NCBI RefSeq assembly: GCF_038396765.1
Contig: NZ_CP150096.1
Coordinates: forward strand, 229,501 to 293,500
Length of the DNA: 64,000 nt
Direction: 5' to 3'
Source of the DNA: Chitinophaga caseinilytica
GTDB lineage: Bacteria > Bacteroidota > Bacteroidia > Chitinophagales > Chitinophagaceae
Numbering within the stretch: the stretch's first letter is position 1; every line of letters starts with the position of its first letter. Positions 27,145 to 36,222 of this stretch are shown piece after piece. A program made the translations under genes and the position numbers. The notes under the pieces are model-generated. The model was given only the letters and a program-made list of their open reading frames with translations. It did not search any database and had not been told where the DNA came from.

Positions 27145-27894
27145 ATGAACTGGTCGATCCGAAAAGCCTCCCTGCAAGACATCCTCCCGCTGCGGCCGCT
27201 GTTCCTCCAGGAAAATAATTTCCAGATCAGGTACAACGCACGGCACGAACGCGGCTGGACGGATAGCTACCTCATTTCCACCGACGGCGGTGCCATCGGT
27301 TACGGCGCTGTGGCGGGCAAAAACGATCATGGCGACCGCGATAGCCTGTTCGAGTTTTACCTCATGCCGCCATTCCGGTACCTGGCTACGGAGATTTTCG
27401 CGGAACTGCTGCGGGTTTCGGGCGTTACTGAGATTACCTGTCAAACCAATGATCTGTTTTTTTCGTCGCTGTTCTACCGCTTTGCAAAGAACATCCGGGC
27501 GGAGGCTTTCCTTTTCAGCGATCAACACACCACTCATTTCAGGAAGGAAAACCGTGTGTTCCGGAAACGGGAGGCGGGCGAAGTGATGGATCGGTACGAA
27601 GAAAACCAAATGGGTGGTTATGTGGTGGTAGAGGACGGGAAACCCATTGCCACAGGAGATTTCTACCTGCATTACAACCCGCCGTTCGCGGACTTGTGGA
27701 TGGAAGTGACAGAAAGTCACCGGCGCAAAGGGATCGGCAGTTTCCTGCTCCAGGAACTGAAAACCGCCTGCTACCTCGCCGGGCGCATCCCCGCGGCCAG
27801 GTGCAATATCGATAACGAAGCTTCCAAAGCCAGTTTACTGAAAGCGGGGCTGCAAGTGGCGGGATGTTTGGTGAGCGGAGACGTAAACGGGTGA
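27145..27894 (+). CDS. GNAT family N-acetyltransferase
   Basis: This 249-residue protein has the acetyl-CoA-binding motif in WMEVTESHRRKGIGSFLLQE (residues about 191-210), with the last acetyltransferase helix AARCNIDNEASKASLLKAGL. The N-terminal half looks like a second, degenerate GNAT-like fold (YLISTDGGAIGYGAVAGKN). The substrate is unknown. It is 16 bases downstream of the DUF1330 gene. Confidence 0.88.
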   Translation: MNWSIRKASLQDILPLRPLFLQENNFQIRYNARHERGWTDSYLISTDGGAIGYGAVAGKNDHGDRDSLFEFYLMPPFRYLATEIFAELLRVSGVTEITCQTNDLFFSSLFYRFAKNIRAEAFLFSDQHTTHFRKENRVFRKREAGEVMDRYEENQMGGYVVVEDGKPIATGDFYLHYNPPFADLWMEVTESHRRKGIGSFLLQELKTACYLAGRIPAARCNIDNEASKASLLKAGLQVAGCLVSGDVNG

Positions 27895-27911
27895 TGATTT
27901 TATTTCCCCTA

Positions 27912-28871
27912 TTATTGAACGGCATCGGCGATGAGTTCCAAACCCTTTTCCGCGGCGGTTTTCGTAGCACCGAACACCACGATCGTATGCGCCATACCTG
28001 CAAATCGCACGGCGGAAACAGGCACGCCGGCCTGGTGCAACGCTGCGGCGTAGGCTTCGCCCTCATCGCGGAGCGGGTCGTATTCGGAAGTGATGACCAG
28101 CGCCGGCGGGAGATCGCGGAGATCGGGAGCGTCTAACGGAGATGCATATACGGAATAAGCGTCGGCCGGTTGGCGGAAGTACCGGGAACTGAAGTAATCC
28201 ATCGCCACGCGGGAAAGGCCGTAGCCTTCGGCAAACTGATCGATGGACGGGAAATGCCGGACATTGGACAGGCGGGCGTTGAGGAGGATTTGCCGGTAAA
28301 CGGGCAACTGCAGCTCGTCGCGGTTGCGCAACGCCAGCCCTGCAGCGAGGTTGCCCCCGGCACTGTCTCCCGCGATGGAAATCCGCCGGGGATCGAATTG
28401 GAACGCGGAGGCGTTGTTGTGCGCCCAGGCGAGGGCGGCCAGGGCATCGTCGAGGCCTGCGGGGAAAGGGTGTTCCGGCGCCCGGCGGTAATCAACGGCT
28501 ATCACGGCGGCATTTGCGGCGAAGGCGATGTTTTTCAGGACGCGCAGGTAACTGGAGCTATCGGTCAGCAATCCGCCGCCGCCATGGAGATACACCACCG
28601 CGGGCAATACGCCGCAACCGGCCGGCCGCACGATCCGGAGGCCGAGCAGTTGGTTTTGGACCGGGATGTGGAGGTATCTGCAATCGAAATCCCCTTCGTA
28701 AAGGCGGGGCGCCATGAACCGGGTGGCAAGGTGCACCATCCCGCGCATAAGCGCCAGCGGCATGTTGGGGTTAAAGCTCCCTTGTCGCCGGAACTGCTTC
28801 AACAATTTGGGATCGGGAGGAAGGGAAGCCACGCCCTCGGGCCAGGTGCCCACGCGGAATGATGTTTCCAT
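27912..28871 (-). CDS. Alpha/beta hydrolase, hormone-sensitive-lipase family esterase
   Basis: The 319-residue protein has the HSL oxyanion motif HGGGG in VVYLHGGGGLLTDSSS, the nucleophile GDSAGG, the acid Asp in TSEYDPLRDEG and the catalytic His in FAGMAHTIV. There is no signal peptide, so it is probably a cytoplasmic carboxylesterase. It converges with the GNAT gene, 17 bases between the stops. Confidence 0.93.
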   Translation of the reverse strand: METSFRVGTWPEGVASLPPDPKLLKQFRRQGSFNPNMPLALMRGMVHLATRFMAPRLYEGDFDCRYLHIPVQNQLLGLRIVRPAGCGVLPAVVYLHGGGGLLTDSSSYLRVLKNIAFAANAAVIAVDYRRAPEHPFPAGLDDALAALAWAHNNASAFQFDPRRISIAGDSAGGNLAAGLALRNRDELQLPVYRQILLNARLSNVRHFPSIDQFAEGYGLSRVAMDYFSSRYFRQPADAYSVYASPLDAPDLRDLPPALVITSEYDPLRDEGEAYAAALHQAGVPVSAVRFAGMAHTIVVFGATKTAAEKGLELIADAVQ

Positions 28872-29477
28872 GATACGGGGTTAAATATGCGCACAAATGT
28901 ACGCGAATCCGCCGCGTGGAACATACCGCACACCGTACGGCGTCAATTCTGCCGGATGAAATGTATTTTCTGCAACATGAATCGTATCAACCCGCCTCCC
29001 AACAAAAGAAAAATCCCGCTGCGAAAGCGGGATTCCGGCTAATTACAATACTATTTATCAAATTCAGGTTAGTGGGTTTAAATTTTATATCCGTATGCCG
29101 GATGCAAGGCTCCGTCACCCGGATCCCGGTCTGAAATCCGGATTTCGAAGGATGAACGAAACCTTTTCGCGCCACGACAGGACATTCCATCCCCATCGCG
29201 TTTGCGCCGGTTCGTGTTTTATTAATATTTCGTCAATTTGATTGTCTGTCCACCAGGATATCCTGATGGATAGCGTTATCGAGCATAACACTTGCCGCTA
29301 TGGGCGTGCGGATATGCTTATCATACAATAAAGTCTTCCGAAAATTACTGAATTTATCCGGTGCGGGTAACATTATTTTAGCGGATACGCACCCAAAGTT
29401 GACAAAACACCCTTTTTAAGGTTCGTCCGTATATCTTTATGATACCTCCGTGCCCGGCGCGGAGCCAATCTTCCCGT
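28872..29477. other. 606-bp intergenic region with an isolated hairpin
   Basis: No convincing protein gene is seen on either strand. A 9-base stem AATCCCGCT / AGCGGGATT lies at 29012-29034, preceded by an A-rich run, so on the minus strand it would work as a weak terminator although no minus-strand gene ends there. A 12-base palindrome CAGGATATCCTG lies near 29260. The promoters of the flanking divergent genes must also be here. Confidence 0.45.
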
Positions 29478-31115
29478 ATGAAAAAACTGCTTTTCCTGTT
29501 CGCGGCCCTCGCTTTCGGCCCATCCGTTTCGGCACAGAAAACCATCGGTATTTCCTGCATCGGCGACAGTATCATGTTTGGCAACGGCCTCCCCAGCCGG
29601 GAGCGCAACAATTTTCCCGCGCAACTGCAAAATATGCTGGGGAAAGGGTATGTGGTTACGATGGACGATGATCCCGGCAAACTGGCCGCACAACTGCAAA
29701 ACATGTTGGGAAAAGGGTATGTGGTAAAGGTGGATAAGAATTCCCGCGTACCAGACATCGCCGTGATCTGCTTCGCGGACGAAAAACGGATAGACAGTGC
29801 GGTATTGGCCAGCAAGGCGAAACGCATCATCATCGCCCTGCCGCCTGTTCTCCCCGGCAGCGACCTGGAGGATCGGGAGCGGCGGATGTCGGCCATTCGC
29901 GCGCGGGCGGCGGAACGGATGTGCGAGATCGTGGACCTGGCGCCGGTTGTATCGGCGAAGTCCGAAAATTTCCAGGACCCGGCGCATCTTTCGTCGCTGG
30001 GCGCAACGGAGATCGCGCGACGGCTGTATGAAGCCGTGCAATTCCGCGCCGCAGCGCCATTCGATATCGTTCGTCGTTTGGGAGCACAAGCCGGCGTGTC
30101 GTTTTTCGGGTTCAGGACTTTCGATGTTTCGGGAGATAACAATCATATTACGGTTATAAGTCCGCATCAGCCGGCGAAAGGGCTCCCCTGGGCGCAGGTT
30201 TCCGGTGAAAAATCAGACAGTATCACCCTATTGGGATTGCTGGAACGGGGCGTCCATGTCGTGATCTCCGCCAATACCACACCCGAATCGCAATTGCAAA
30301 AGGCAGGACTGGCGACCCGACCCGCGATTGCATCCAACAACAGCTGGACATACGACGGGCAACCACTTGTGCAATTTAATGAGCGGCCGCTGCCGGCGAT
30401 TTTGCGCGCCCTTGGGCTGCAACCCAATTTTGCGGCCATCGCGGCGCCGGGCAGTGAATACCGTTCGGGCGCAGGATGGTATCCGGGGAAAGATTGGTGG
30501 GCGCAACACGCGAACATCGACAGCCTGCTGCGCGCCCCCGGCCAGCTGGACATCGTTTTCCTGGGGAATTCCATTACACAGGGAACGGGCGGCCACCGGA
30601 CTACCACCACATACAAACCCGGTTTTCCCGCATTCGATTCCGCGTTCGGGATGTACCGATGGGAATCTGCAGGCATCAGCGGCGACCGTACCCAAAACGT
30701 GCTTTGGCGCCTTCAAAACGGTGCGTACCGCGAAGCCGCGCCGCGGCTCATCGTGCTGACGATCGGCGTCAACAACTTCCCCGACAACGATCCCGAAGAA
30801 GTGGCCGCGGGCATCAAAGAGATCGTGAACTGGATCGGGAAGAACATGCCGAAAACCAAACTGTTGCTGCTCGGCCCGCTTCCTGCAGGGAACCGGCCCG
30901 GCGAAATGCGCCGCGTCAAATTCGAAAAAACGCAGACGATCATCCAGGGGCTCGCGGTGCGGGGGCGTTACCTCCCGCTCGCCGGGGCTTTCATTCTCCC
31001 CGATGGTTCGCTCGATCCGAAATTATACAGCGGAGACGGGATCCATTTGCAGACAGCGGGGTACCAGGCCTGGGCGAAGGCGCTGAAACCCGTAGTGGAT
31101 GAGATGTTGCGGTGA
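29478..31115 (+). CDS. Secreted multidomain esterase with two SGNH/GDSL domains
   Basis: From ATG 29478 the 545-residue protein has a signal peptide (MKKLLFLFAALAFGPSVSAQ). Domain 1 (about 22-190) has GDSIMFGNG with Ser31 and a D-x-x-H in FQDPAHLSS (167-170). Its block III reads VICFADEKR where GxND is expected, so it is partly degenerate. It also holds an internal duplication, AQLQNMLGKGYVV at 48-60 and 71-83. A middle part (about 195-350; FFGFRTFDVSG, KGLPWAQ, LLERGVHVV) resembles the start of an alpha/beta-hydrolase esterase domain. Domain 2 (about 355-545) has FLGNSITQG (Ser365), GVNNFPDND and DGIHLQTAGY, a complete SGNH set. It probably removes acyl groups from carbohydrates (inference). 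Confidence 0.85.
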   Translation: MKKLLFLFAALAFGPSVSAQKTIGISCIGDSIMFGNGLPSRERNNFPAQLQNMLGKGYVVTMDDDPGKLAAQLQNMLGKGYVVKVDKNSRVPDIAVICFADEKRIDSAVLASKAKRIIIALPPVLPGSDLEDRERRMSAIRARAAERMCEIVDLAPVVSAKSENFQDPAHLSSLGATEIARRLYEAVQFRAAAPFDIVRRLGAQAGVSFFGFRTFDVSGDNNHITVISPHQPAKGLPWAQVSGEKSDSITLLGLLERGVHVVISANTTPESQLQKAGLATRPAIASNNSWTYDGQPLVQFNERPLPAILRALGLQPNFAAIAAPGSEYRSGAGWYPGKDWWAQHANIDSLLRAPGQLDIVFLGNSITQGTGGHRTTTTYKPGFPAFDSAFGMYRWESAGISGDRTQNVLWRLQNGAYREAAPRLIVLTIGVNNFPDNDPEEVAAGIKEIVNWIGKNMPKTKLLLLGPLPAGNRPGEMRRVKFEKTQTIIQGLAVRGRYLPLAGAFILPDGSLDPKLYSGDGIHLQTAGYQAWAKALKPVVDEMLR

Positions 31116-31250
31116 TCAGGATAATTTGCTGTCATGCATTTGCATGTTCCCCCATTTAATTTCCGTTTTCCATAAATCTTTCTCCCATATAGATAAACAC
31201 ACCGTTCGCATAAGCCCGATTTTTGCGACCCAAAACAATGTGAACGGACC

Positions 31251-33698
31251 ATGCAACTTAACTATCATGCAATATTCCTATCCCTGTTCGGCACAACCTT
31301 GCTGACGGGGCTTCCCCGCGCTTTCGCGCAAAATGTTCCCTCCGGCCCAACAGTGCGCGCGGTGATCGCAGACTCCTCGTCCCGGCAGGTACTGCCTTAC
31401 GTAACGATCGGCGTGGTGAACGAACACGGCTCCCCCGTAGCCGCGGCGTATTCAAAAGAAAACGGCACTTTCAGCCTGCAGCTCCCGGGATCGGGGCACT
31501 TCCGCCTCGTGGTGTCTTCCGTAGGCCACCGCCCGCTCCACCTGCCCCTCAATGCCGCGCATGGCGCGCCTGCCCTGCCCGATACCCTCTGGCTCGCCAC
31601 CAGCTCCCGCCAGCTGGGCGAAGTGCAGGTAGTGGCCCGGAAACAACTCATCGAACAGAAGCCGGGCATGCTCGTGTACAATGCCGGCAACGACATCGGC
31701 AACAAGGGCGGCACCGCGGCAGATGTGCTCCGCAAAGCCCCGGCCCTCAATGTAGACCCGCAGGGCAACGTCACCATGCGCGGCAGCGGCACCCTCCGGA
31801 TTTTGGTAGACGGGAAATACTCCGGCCAGATGGCCCGTTCAGCCGCCGATGCGCTGAACATGATGCCGGCAGACATCATCCAGTCCGTCGAAATCGTCAC
31901 CACCCCATCGGCCAAATACGATGCGGAAGGCGCCGCCGGTGTCATCAACATCATCACGATAAAAAACGGCAAAAGCTTCAGCGGCGCACTGGAAGTAACC
32001 GCCAGCAACTGGGAACAGGCCATCAATCCGCGCGTGTCTTTGTCGCGCGATAAATGGAACATGAGCTTCCACGGCCACTTCCACCGGCTGCAGGATAAAT
32101 CGGCCGCCATCACCGAACGAACTTCGCTCAAAGACGGCGCGCCAACGCAAACCCTCTTCCAGGAAAAACGCCAGAACAACGTCATGCCCCACACATCGGG
32201 CGAACTGACCGTCGGGTTCACGCCGGATTCCGTCAGCGAGCTCAGCCTCAACGTAAACGCATGGCTGGGATCATGGCCCGACGGCAGCCGTCAAACCACC
32301 CGCATCCGCCTGCCGAATGGTACTTTCGCGGATGCCTATCTGCAGGACGCCCGTAAAAAAGAGCGTTTCCTAGGGGCAGACATTTCCCTCGGCTACAACC
32401 GCAAACTGAAACGCCCCGGACAGGAATTCACCGCCATGGCGCAGGTTTCCCCGACCGGCGGGAACTCGTCTTACGCCAGCACGCAATCTGCCGAAGACGG
32501 AAAATTCCGTTCCCGCGAGGAAAACTTCAGCAAGACCCGCAACACGGAATACACGCTGCAGGCGGATTACAGCCATCCGCTTTCCGCAGACGGCGCGTTC
32601 ATGCTCGAAAGCGGCATCAAATCCATCTTCCGCGATGCCAATAATAATTACGACGTCTGGTACGCCGACGCACCGCCGCCCGCGGCGCTCGATTTCCTGG
32701 CCGACCGTTCCGATAAATTCAGCTATTCCCAAACCGTTCTGGCGGGATATGTGTTGATGAAAATGAAATTCAAACATGGATGGTACGCCGAAGCTGGCGC
32801 CCGCCTCGAGCATACCGGTATGGAAGGAAAAATGCGCGGCGGGAAAGACGCCTTCAGCAATACGCTCCTCAACTTCGTGCCTACCGCTACCCTTTCCAAA
32901 AAACTGACGGACGAGCAAACGCTCAGCCTGAGCTACGCCAAGCGCCTCACCCGTCCTTACATCTGGGACCTCAATCCCAACGCAGACGCCAGCGATCCCA
33001 GCAACATCGTGGTGGGCAACCCTTCGCTGCTGCCGGAGATCATGCACCAGGGAGAACTGTCGTACGGGTTTACGCCATCCTCCGGCCTCTTCCTCAACCT
33101 TGCTGCATTCTACAAACAAACCGATCAATCCATCTTCGACCTCACCACTACGAACGATAACGGCGTTGCTACCACGCAGAAGCAGAACCTGGCCGGCAAC
33201 CGCCGCTACGGAATGAACTTCAGCAGCGCCTTTAGCATAACGCCCAAATGGAATATGAACGGGAACTTCAACCTCAACCGCCTCGATTACGAAAGCCGCG
33301 CGCTTTTCATCGTGAGCAAGGGTTGGGCTACGGACGTGAACGTGAACACGATGTACAAACTCCCCGGCAACGTGTCCCTACAGGCTTTCGGCGAATACTC
33401 CACCCGCCAGGTCACCTTCCAGGGCCACCGAACGCCGTGGTTCTTCTACAGCTTCTCCGCGAAAAAAGAATTGAAAGAAACGAAGATGACCGTTACCATT
33501 TCGGCCATCAATCCGTTCAATAACACCCTCAGCCAAACGGAAGTCATCAACACCGCGGCGTTCCGGTCCAGCGTGCTGAACAGGTATTACGACCAGTCGC
33601 TCAAGCTGACGCTCAACTGGGAATTCGGGTCGATGTTCGAACAGAAAGCGCGGAAAAAGATCAGTAACGACGATGTGCGGGAAAAGGGCGGAGAATAA
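31251..33698 (+). CDS. Outer-membrane beta-barrel receptor, TonB-dependent type (OMP_b-brl_3-like)
   Basis: An 815-residue protein. Signal peptide to about residue 26, then a carboxypeptidase-regulatory-like domain (VLPYVTIGVVNEHGSPV to about 100), a plug-like domain (GGTAADVLRKAPALNVDPQG and ADIIQSVEIVTTPSAKYDAE) and a large barrel. There is no STN domain and no partner SusD, so it is not a classical SusC. Such receptors are common in Bacteroidota and their cargo is mostly unknown. It ends at a strong terminator. Confidence 0.9.
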   Translation: MQLNYHAIFLSLFGTTLLTGLPRAFAQNVPSGPTVRAVIADSSSRQVLPYVTIGVVNEHGSPVAAAYSKENGTFSLQLPGSGHFRLVVSSVGHRPLHLPLNAAHGAPALPDTLWLATSSRQLGEVQVVARKQLIEQKPGMLVYNAGNDIGNKGGTAADVLRKAPALNVDPQGNVTMRGSGTLRILVDGKYSGQMARSAADALNMMPADIIQSVEIVTTPSAKYDAEGAAGVINIITIKNGKSFSGALEVTASNWEQAINPRVSLSRDKWNMSFHGHFHRLQDKSAAITERTSLKDGAPTQTLFQEKRQNNVMPHTSGELTVGFTPDSVSELSLNVNAWLGSWPDGSRQTTRIRLPNGTFADAYLQDARKKERFLGADISLGYNRKLKRPGQEFTAMAQVSPTGGNSSYASTQSAEDGKFRSREENFSKTRNTEYTLQADYSHPLSADGAFMLESGIKSIFRDANNNYDVWYADAPPPAALDFLADRSDKFSYSQTVLAGYVLMKMKFKHGWYAEAGARLEHTGMEGKMRGGKDAFSNTLLNFVPTATLSKKLTDEQTLSLSYAKRLTRPYIWDLNPNADASDPSNIVVGNPSLLPEIMHQGELSYGFTPSSGLFLNLAAFYKQTDQSIFDLTTTNDNGVATTQKQNLAGNRRYGMNFSSAFSITPKWNMNGNFNLNRLDYESRALFIVSKGWATDVNVNTMYKLPGNVSLQAFGEYSTRQVTFQGHRTPWFFYSFSAKKELKETKMTVTISAINPFNNTLSQTEVINTAAFRSSVLNRYYDQSLKLTLNWEFGSMFEQKARKKISNDDVREKGGE

Positions 33699-33716
33699 CC
33701 GCAACCTGTAAATAAT

Positions 33717-33755
33717 AAAAAACGCCGTTGATGCATATTCAACGGCGTTTTCTTT
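33717..33755. terminator. Bidirectional terminator between the receptor and PepSY genes
   Basis: Arms AAAACGCCGTTGA (33719-33731) and TCAACGGCGTTTT (33739-33751) pair perfectly over 13 bases with a seven-base loop, with A and T runs on both sides. It separates two convergent genes. Confidence 0.88.
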
Positions 33756-33757
33756 TA

Positions 33758-34915
33758 TCAGGCTTCGGCCTGCTGTGGCCGGTTTGCGGGTTTCTTTCGT
33801 TTCTGTTTCTTCTTCTTTCCCCACCAGATGATAAACCCCGTGATGGGCAAACTGGCGGCGATGAGCGCGCCAATGAAATAAATGATTTTGGAAGGGATGC
33901 CCCATATCAGGCCAACATGCAGGGAATAATTCAGCCGGCGGAGCTTGTCGCCGAGGTTGGCATCGTCGTAAGGCATTACATCCACCCCGGTACCGGCCAG
34001 TTTGGCGCCGGTATACTGATCGAAGTAATGGCCCTGGTAATAAGCGCCTTCCATATTGGTGTAAACGTAGATCGATGCGTCCTTTTCATCGTCTTCCGGG
34101 ATGCCCATGAGCAACGCGGCGCTTTTGGGCGCGGAGTATTCGTTCACCGACCGGCGCCACACATCGTCTACCACCTGCCATTTGGGCAACACATGGGTGT
34201 TCGTGGTATCTGACGGCGGCTGATAATATTCGGGCATGGCCTTTCCGCCGGAGGCGAGCCAGTACGAAGGCTTTTGCACCCATCCGAGCCCCATGTACAT
34301 GCCCGTGTAGGCCATGATGATCGTAACGGGAAGGGTATAAAAACCCAGCACGTTATGGAGATCGTAATTGACGCGTTTGATTTTTGCTTTCCAGTTGATG
34401 GAAAAGGCGTTCTTGATGTTGTGGCGGTTCCATTTCTTCGGCCACCATAGCACCAGGCCCGTCAACAACAGGAAGAAAAAGATGAGCGTACTGTACAGCA
34501 CGATCTTCGTTCCCACTTCATGCGGCAGCCAGAGGTGAACGTGGCCCATTTCCACCCAGGTGATAAAATCGTGCTTGTGCACGATGCCATTCACTTTACC
34601 GGTATAGGGATTGACGTACACCACCGAATCGGAATGGAACGTTACTTCGGCGGCGTGCCCCGGCACGTGGTACTGGATGCCATGGACGTGCATCCCCGGC
34701 ATGGCGGCCTCCGCAGCGGGGATCAGCACCGATGGCGGCAGTTGCTTCGCGCCGGCAGGCGCTTCGGCCCTCCGTTCGGGATAGGCCCAGTCGCGCAGCT
34801 CCCATTCAAATACCAGGATGGCCCCGGTAATGGAAACGATGAACACGATGGTGCCGGTCACGATACCTATCCACAGGTGGAACCAGGCGTTGAATTTGGA
34901 AAATGCTGATTTCAT
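33758..34915 (-). CDS. xusC: PepSY-domain inner-membrane protein (XusC-like)
   Basis: The ATG at 34915 gives 385 residues. Four membrane helices are visible (about 12-35, 130-155, 190-215, 345-370), with PepSY-type periplasmic loops and conserved histidines (KFNAWFHLWIGIVTG; DFITWVEMGHVHLW; NYDLHNVLGFYTLP). It belongs to the PepSY-TM group linked to siderophore use, in which the protein may act as a ferric reductase. It is the last gene of a three-gene operon with a TonB receptor and a DUF4374 lipoprotein, the same set as the Bacteroides XusABC xenosiderophore system. The symbol rests on that synteny. Confidence 0.8.
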   Translation of the reverse strand: MKSAFSKFNAWFHLWIGIVTGTIVFIVSITGAILVFEWELRDWAYPERRAEAPAGAKQLPPSVLIPAAEAAMPGMHVHGIQYHVPGHAAEVTFHSDSVVYVNPYTGKVNGIVHKHDFITWVEMGHVHLWLPHEVGTKIVLYSTLIFFFLLLTGLVLWWPKKWNRHNIKNAFSINWKAKIKRVNYDLHNVLGFYTLPVTIIMAYTGMYMGLGWVQKPSYWLASGGKAMPEYYQPPSDTTNTHVLPKWQVVDDVWRRSVNEYSAPKSAALLMGIPEDDEKDASIYVYTNMEGAYYQGHYFDQYTGAKLAGTGVDVMPYDDANLGDKLRRLNYSLHVGLIWGIPSKIIYFIGALIAASLPITGFIIWWGKKKKQKRKKPANRPQQAEA

Positions 34916-34986
34916 GGTCGTCGTACATATAAACGACGATTCCCGGCGGTTGCCGGGGAATCGTCCCAACCCGTTTCCAGGCGTGA

Positions 34987-36204
34987 TTATTTCAGTTTGT
35001 CTAATCGCAGCAGGTAATCATATCCACCGGCGATTTCGAGGCCGGGCGTTACCGCATCCTTTTCAATATCGTATACCCAGATGTAATCTTTCCCGACTTT
35101 GGAATTCACCATGATATAGGCGTTATTCCCTTCCACGGTAATGGTTTGGAGCATTTCGCCCTTGTCCAGCGGCAGTTCGGTGAGCTTGCGGATGAGGGAT
35201 CCTTTCGCCAGGTCTACCAGCGCATAGGCCATGATGTGTTCCGCGTCGGTACCATCGTCGGGCAGCGCCTTGTATTTCACGAGGGCGCGACCGTTGCCGA
35301 TGCCATACATCGCCACACCGGAGCCGCCCAGCAGCTGGTCCAGGTTCACGAAGTAGGCGGGGTCGTATTCCGTCGTGCCTTTTTTAATGCAGTAAAGGGC
35401 GGATGACATGGTTGCCGACAGCCATCCCGGGTAAGCCAGCATGTAGTAATCGCCTTTGTTATCGACCGCCGTGGCAGACATCCACATGTTGCCGATCCCC
35501 GCGCCTACAGACCTTCCGTCTTCCAACTGCTTCACGAGCGTGAGCGTGGGAAAATCGAAAATGGCGACGATGGCTTTGGGATATGCGGGATCGGGCCAGT
35601 TGGCGGTATAGGCGAGTGTGAGGTAAAGTTTGCCGTCCACGAAGTCGAGGCTCCGGGCGCCGACGCCCGCATATCCGCCGGGGATCGGGTTTACCGGAAG
35701 CTCGGCGTTGCGGGTCGCCAGTGTGTTGGTATTCACCACGGAGCAGAGCAATTTGTTCCGGTCGCCATTGGTGCCCACGAGCACAAGCGTACTGTCGTTC
35801 GCGAAGCAGTAGCTCGATATGCCCGACTGGTAAGTAAACGGCACCTGGCGCACGGTGGTGAGCTGGTTATCCTTGAAGGAGAATTTCGACAGTTTGCTAT
35901 TGTCTGAGCTGGTGCTGGGGTAATAGTAAAACCCGTCTTTGGCGATGATCCCGTAATCCGCTTTGGACGTCACTTCCACCCCGTTCCCTTTCAAACTCAC
36001 GGCACCTTTCAGCAGCGATTCCGCGCCTACCATGTATTGCGTGGTGTTGGGCCAGGAGCCGAGCTGGATCCAGATGGCGAAGTTTTCGGAACCGTTGCCG
36101 GGACCGATGGAGATTTTGTCGTCGTATTTCACACAGGCGCCGAGCGATGCCATCCCCAGTACGAGGGCGGCGGTACGGCTCCATTTTGCTATTGCATGTT
36201 GCAT
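34987..36204 (-). CDS. xusB: DUF4374 lipoprotein (XusB-like siderophore-binding protein)
   Basis: A 405-residue lipoprotein. The signal ends in MASLGAC, lipidated at Cys24, and the rest has repeated beta-propeller-like strands (GARSLDFVDGKLYLTLAYT; VDNKGDYYMLAYPG). DUF4374 is the family of XusB, a surface lipoprotein that holds ferric enterobactin-type siderophores for uptake. It lies 18 bases downstream of the TonB receptor gene. Ligand identity cannot be read from this sequence. Confidence 0.82.
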   Translation of the reverse strand: MQHAIAKWSRTAALVLGMASLGACVKYDDKISIGPGNGSENFAIWIQLGSWPNTTQYMVGAESLLKGAVSLKGNGVEVTSKADYGIIAKDGFYYYPSTSSDNSKLSKFSFKDNQLTTVRQVPFTYQSGISSYCFANDSTLVLVGTNGDRNKLLCSVVNTNTLATRNAELPVNPIPGGYAGVGARSLDFVDGKLYLTLAYTANWPDPAYPKAIVAIFDFPTLTLVKQLEDGRSVGAGIGNMWMSATAVDNKGDYYMLAYPGWLSATMSSALYCIKKGTTEYDPAYFVNLDQLLGGSGVAMYGIGNGRALVKYKALPDDGTDAEHIMAYALVDLAKGSLIRKLTELPLDKGEMLQTITVEGNNAYIMVNSKVGKDYIWVYDIEKDAVTPGLEIAGGYDYLLRLDKLK

Positions 36205-36222
36205 ATCGGAAAGAAGGTAAGG

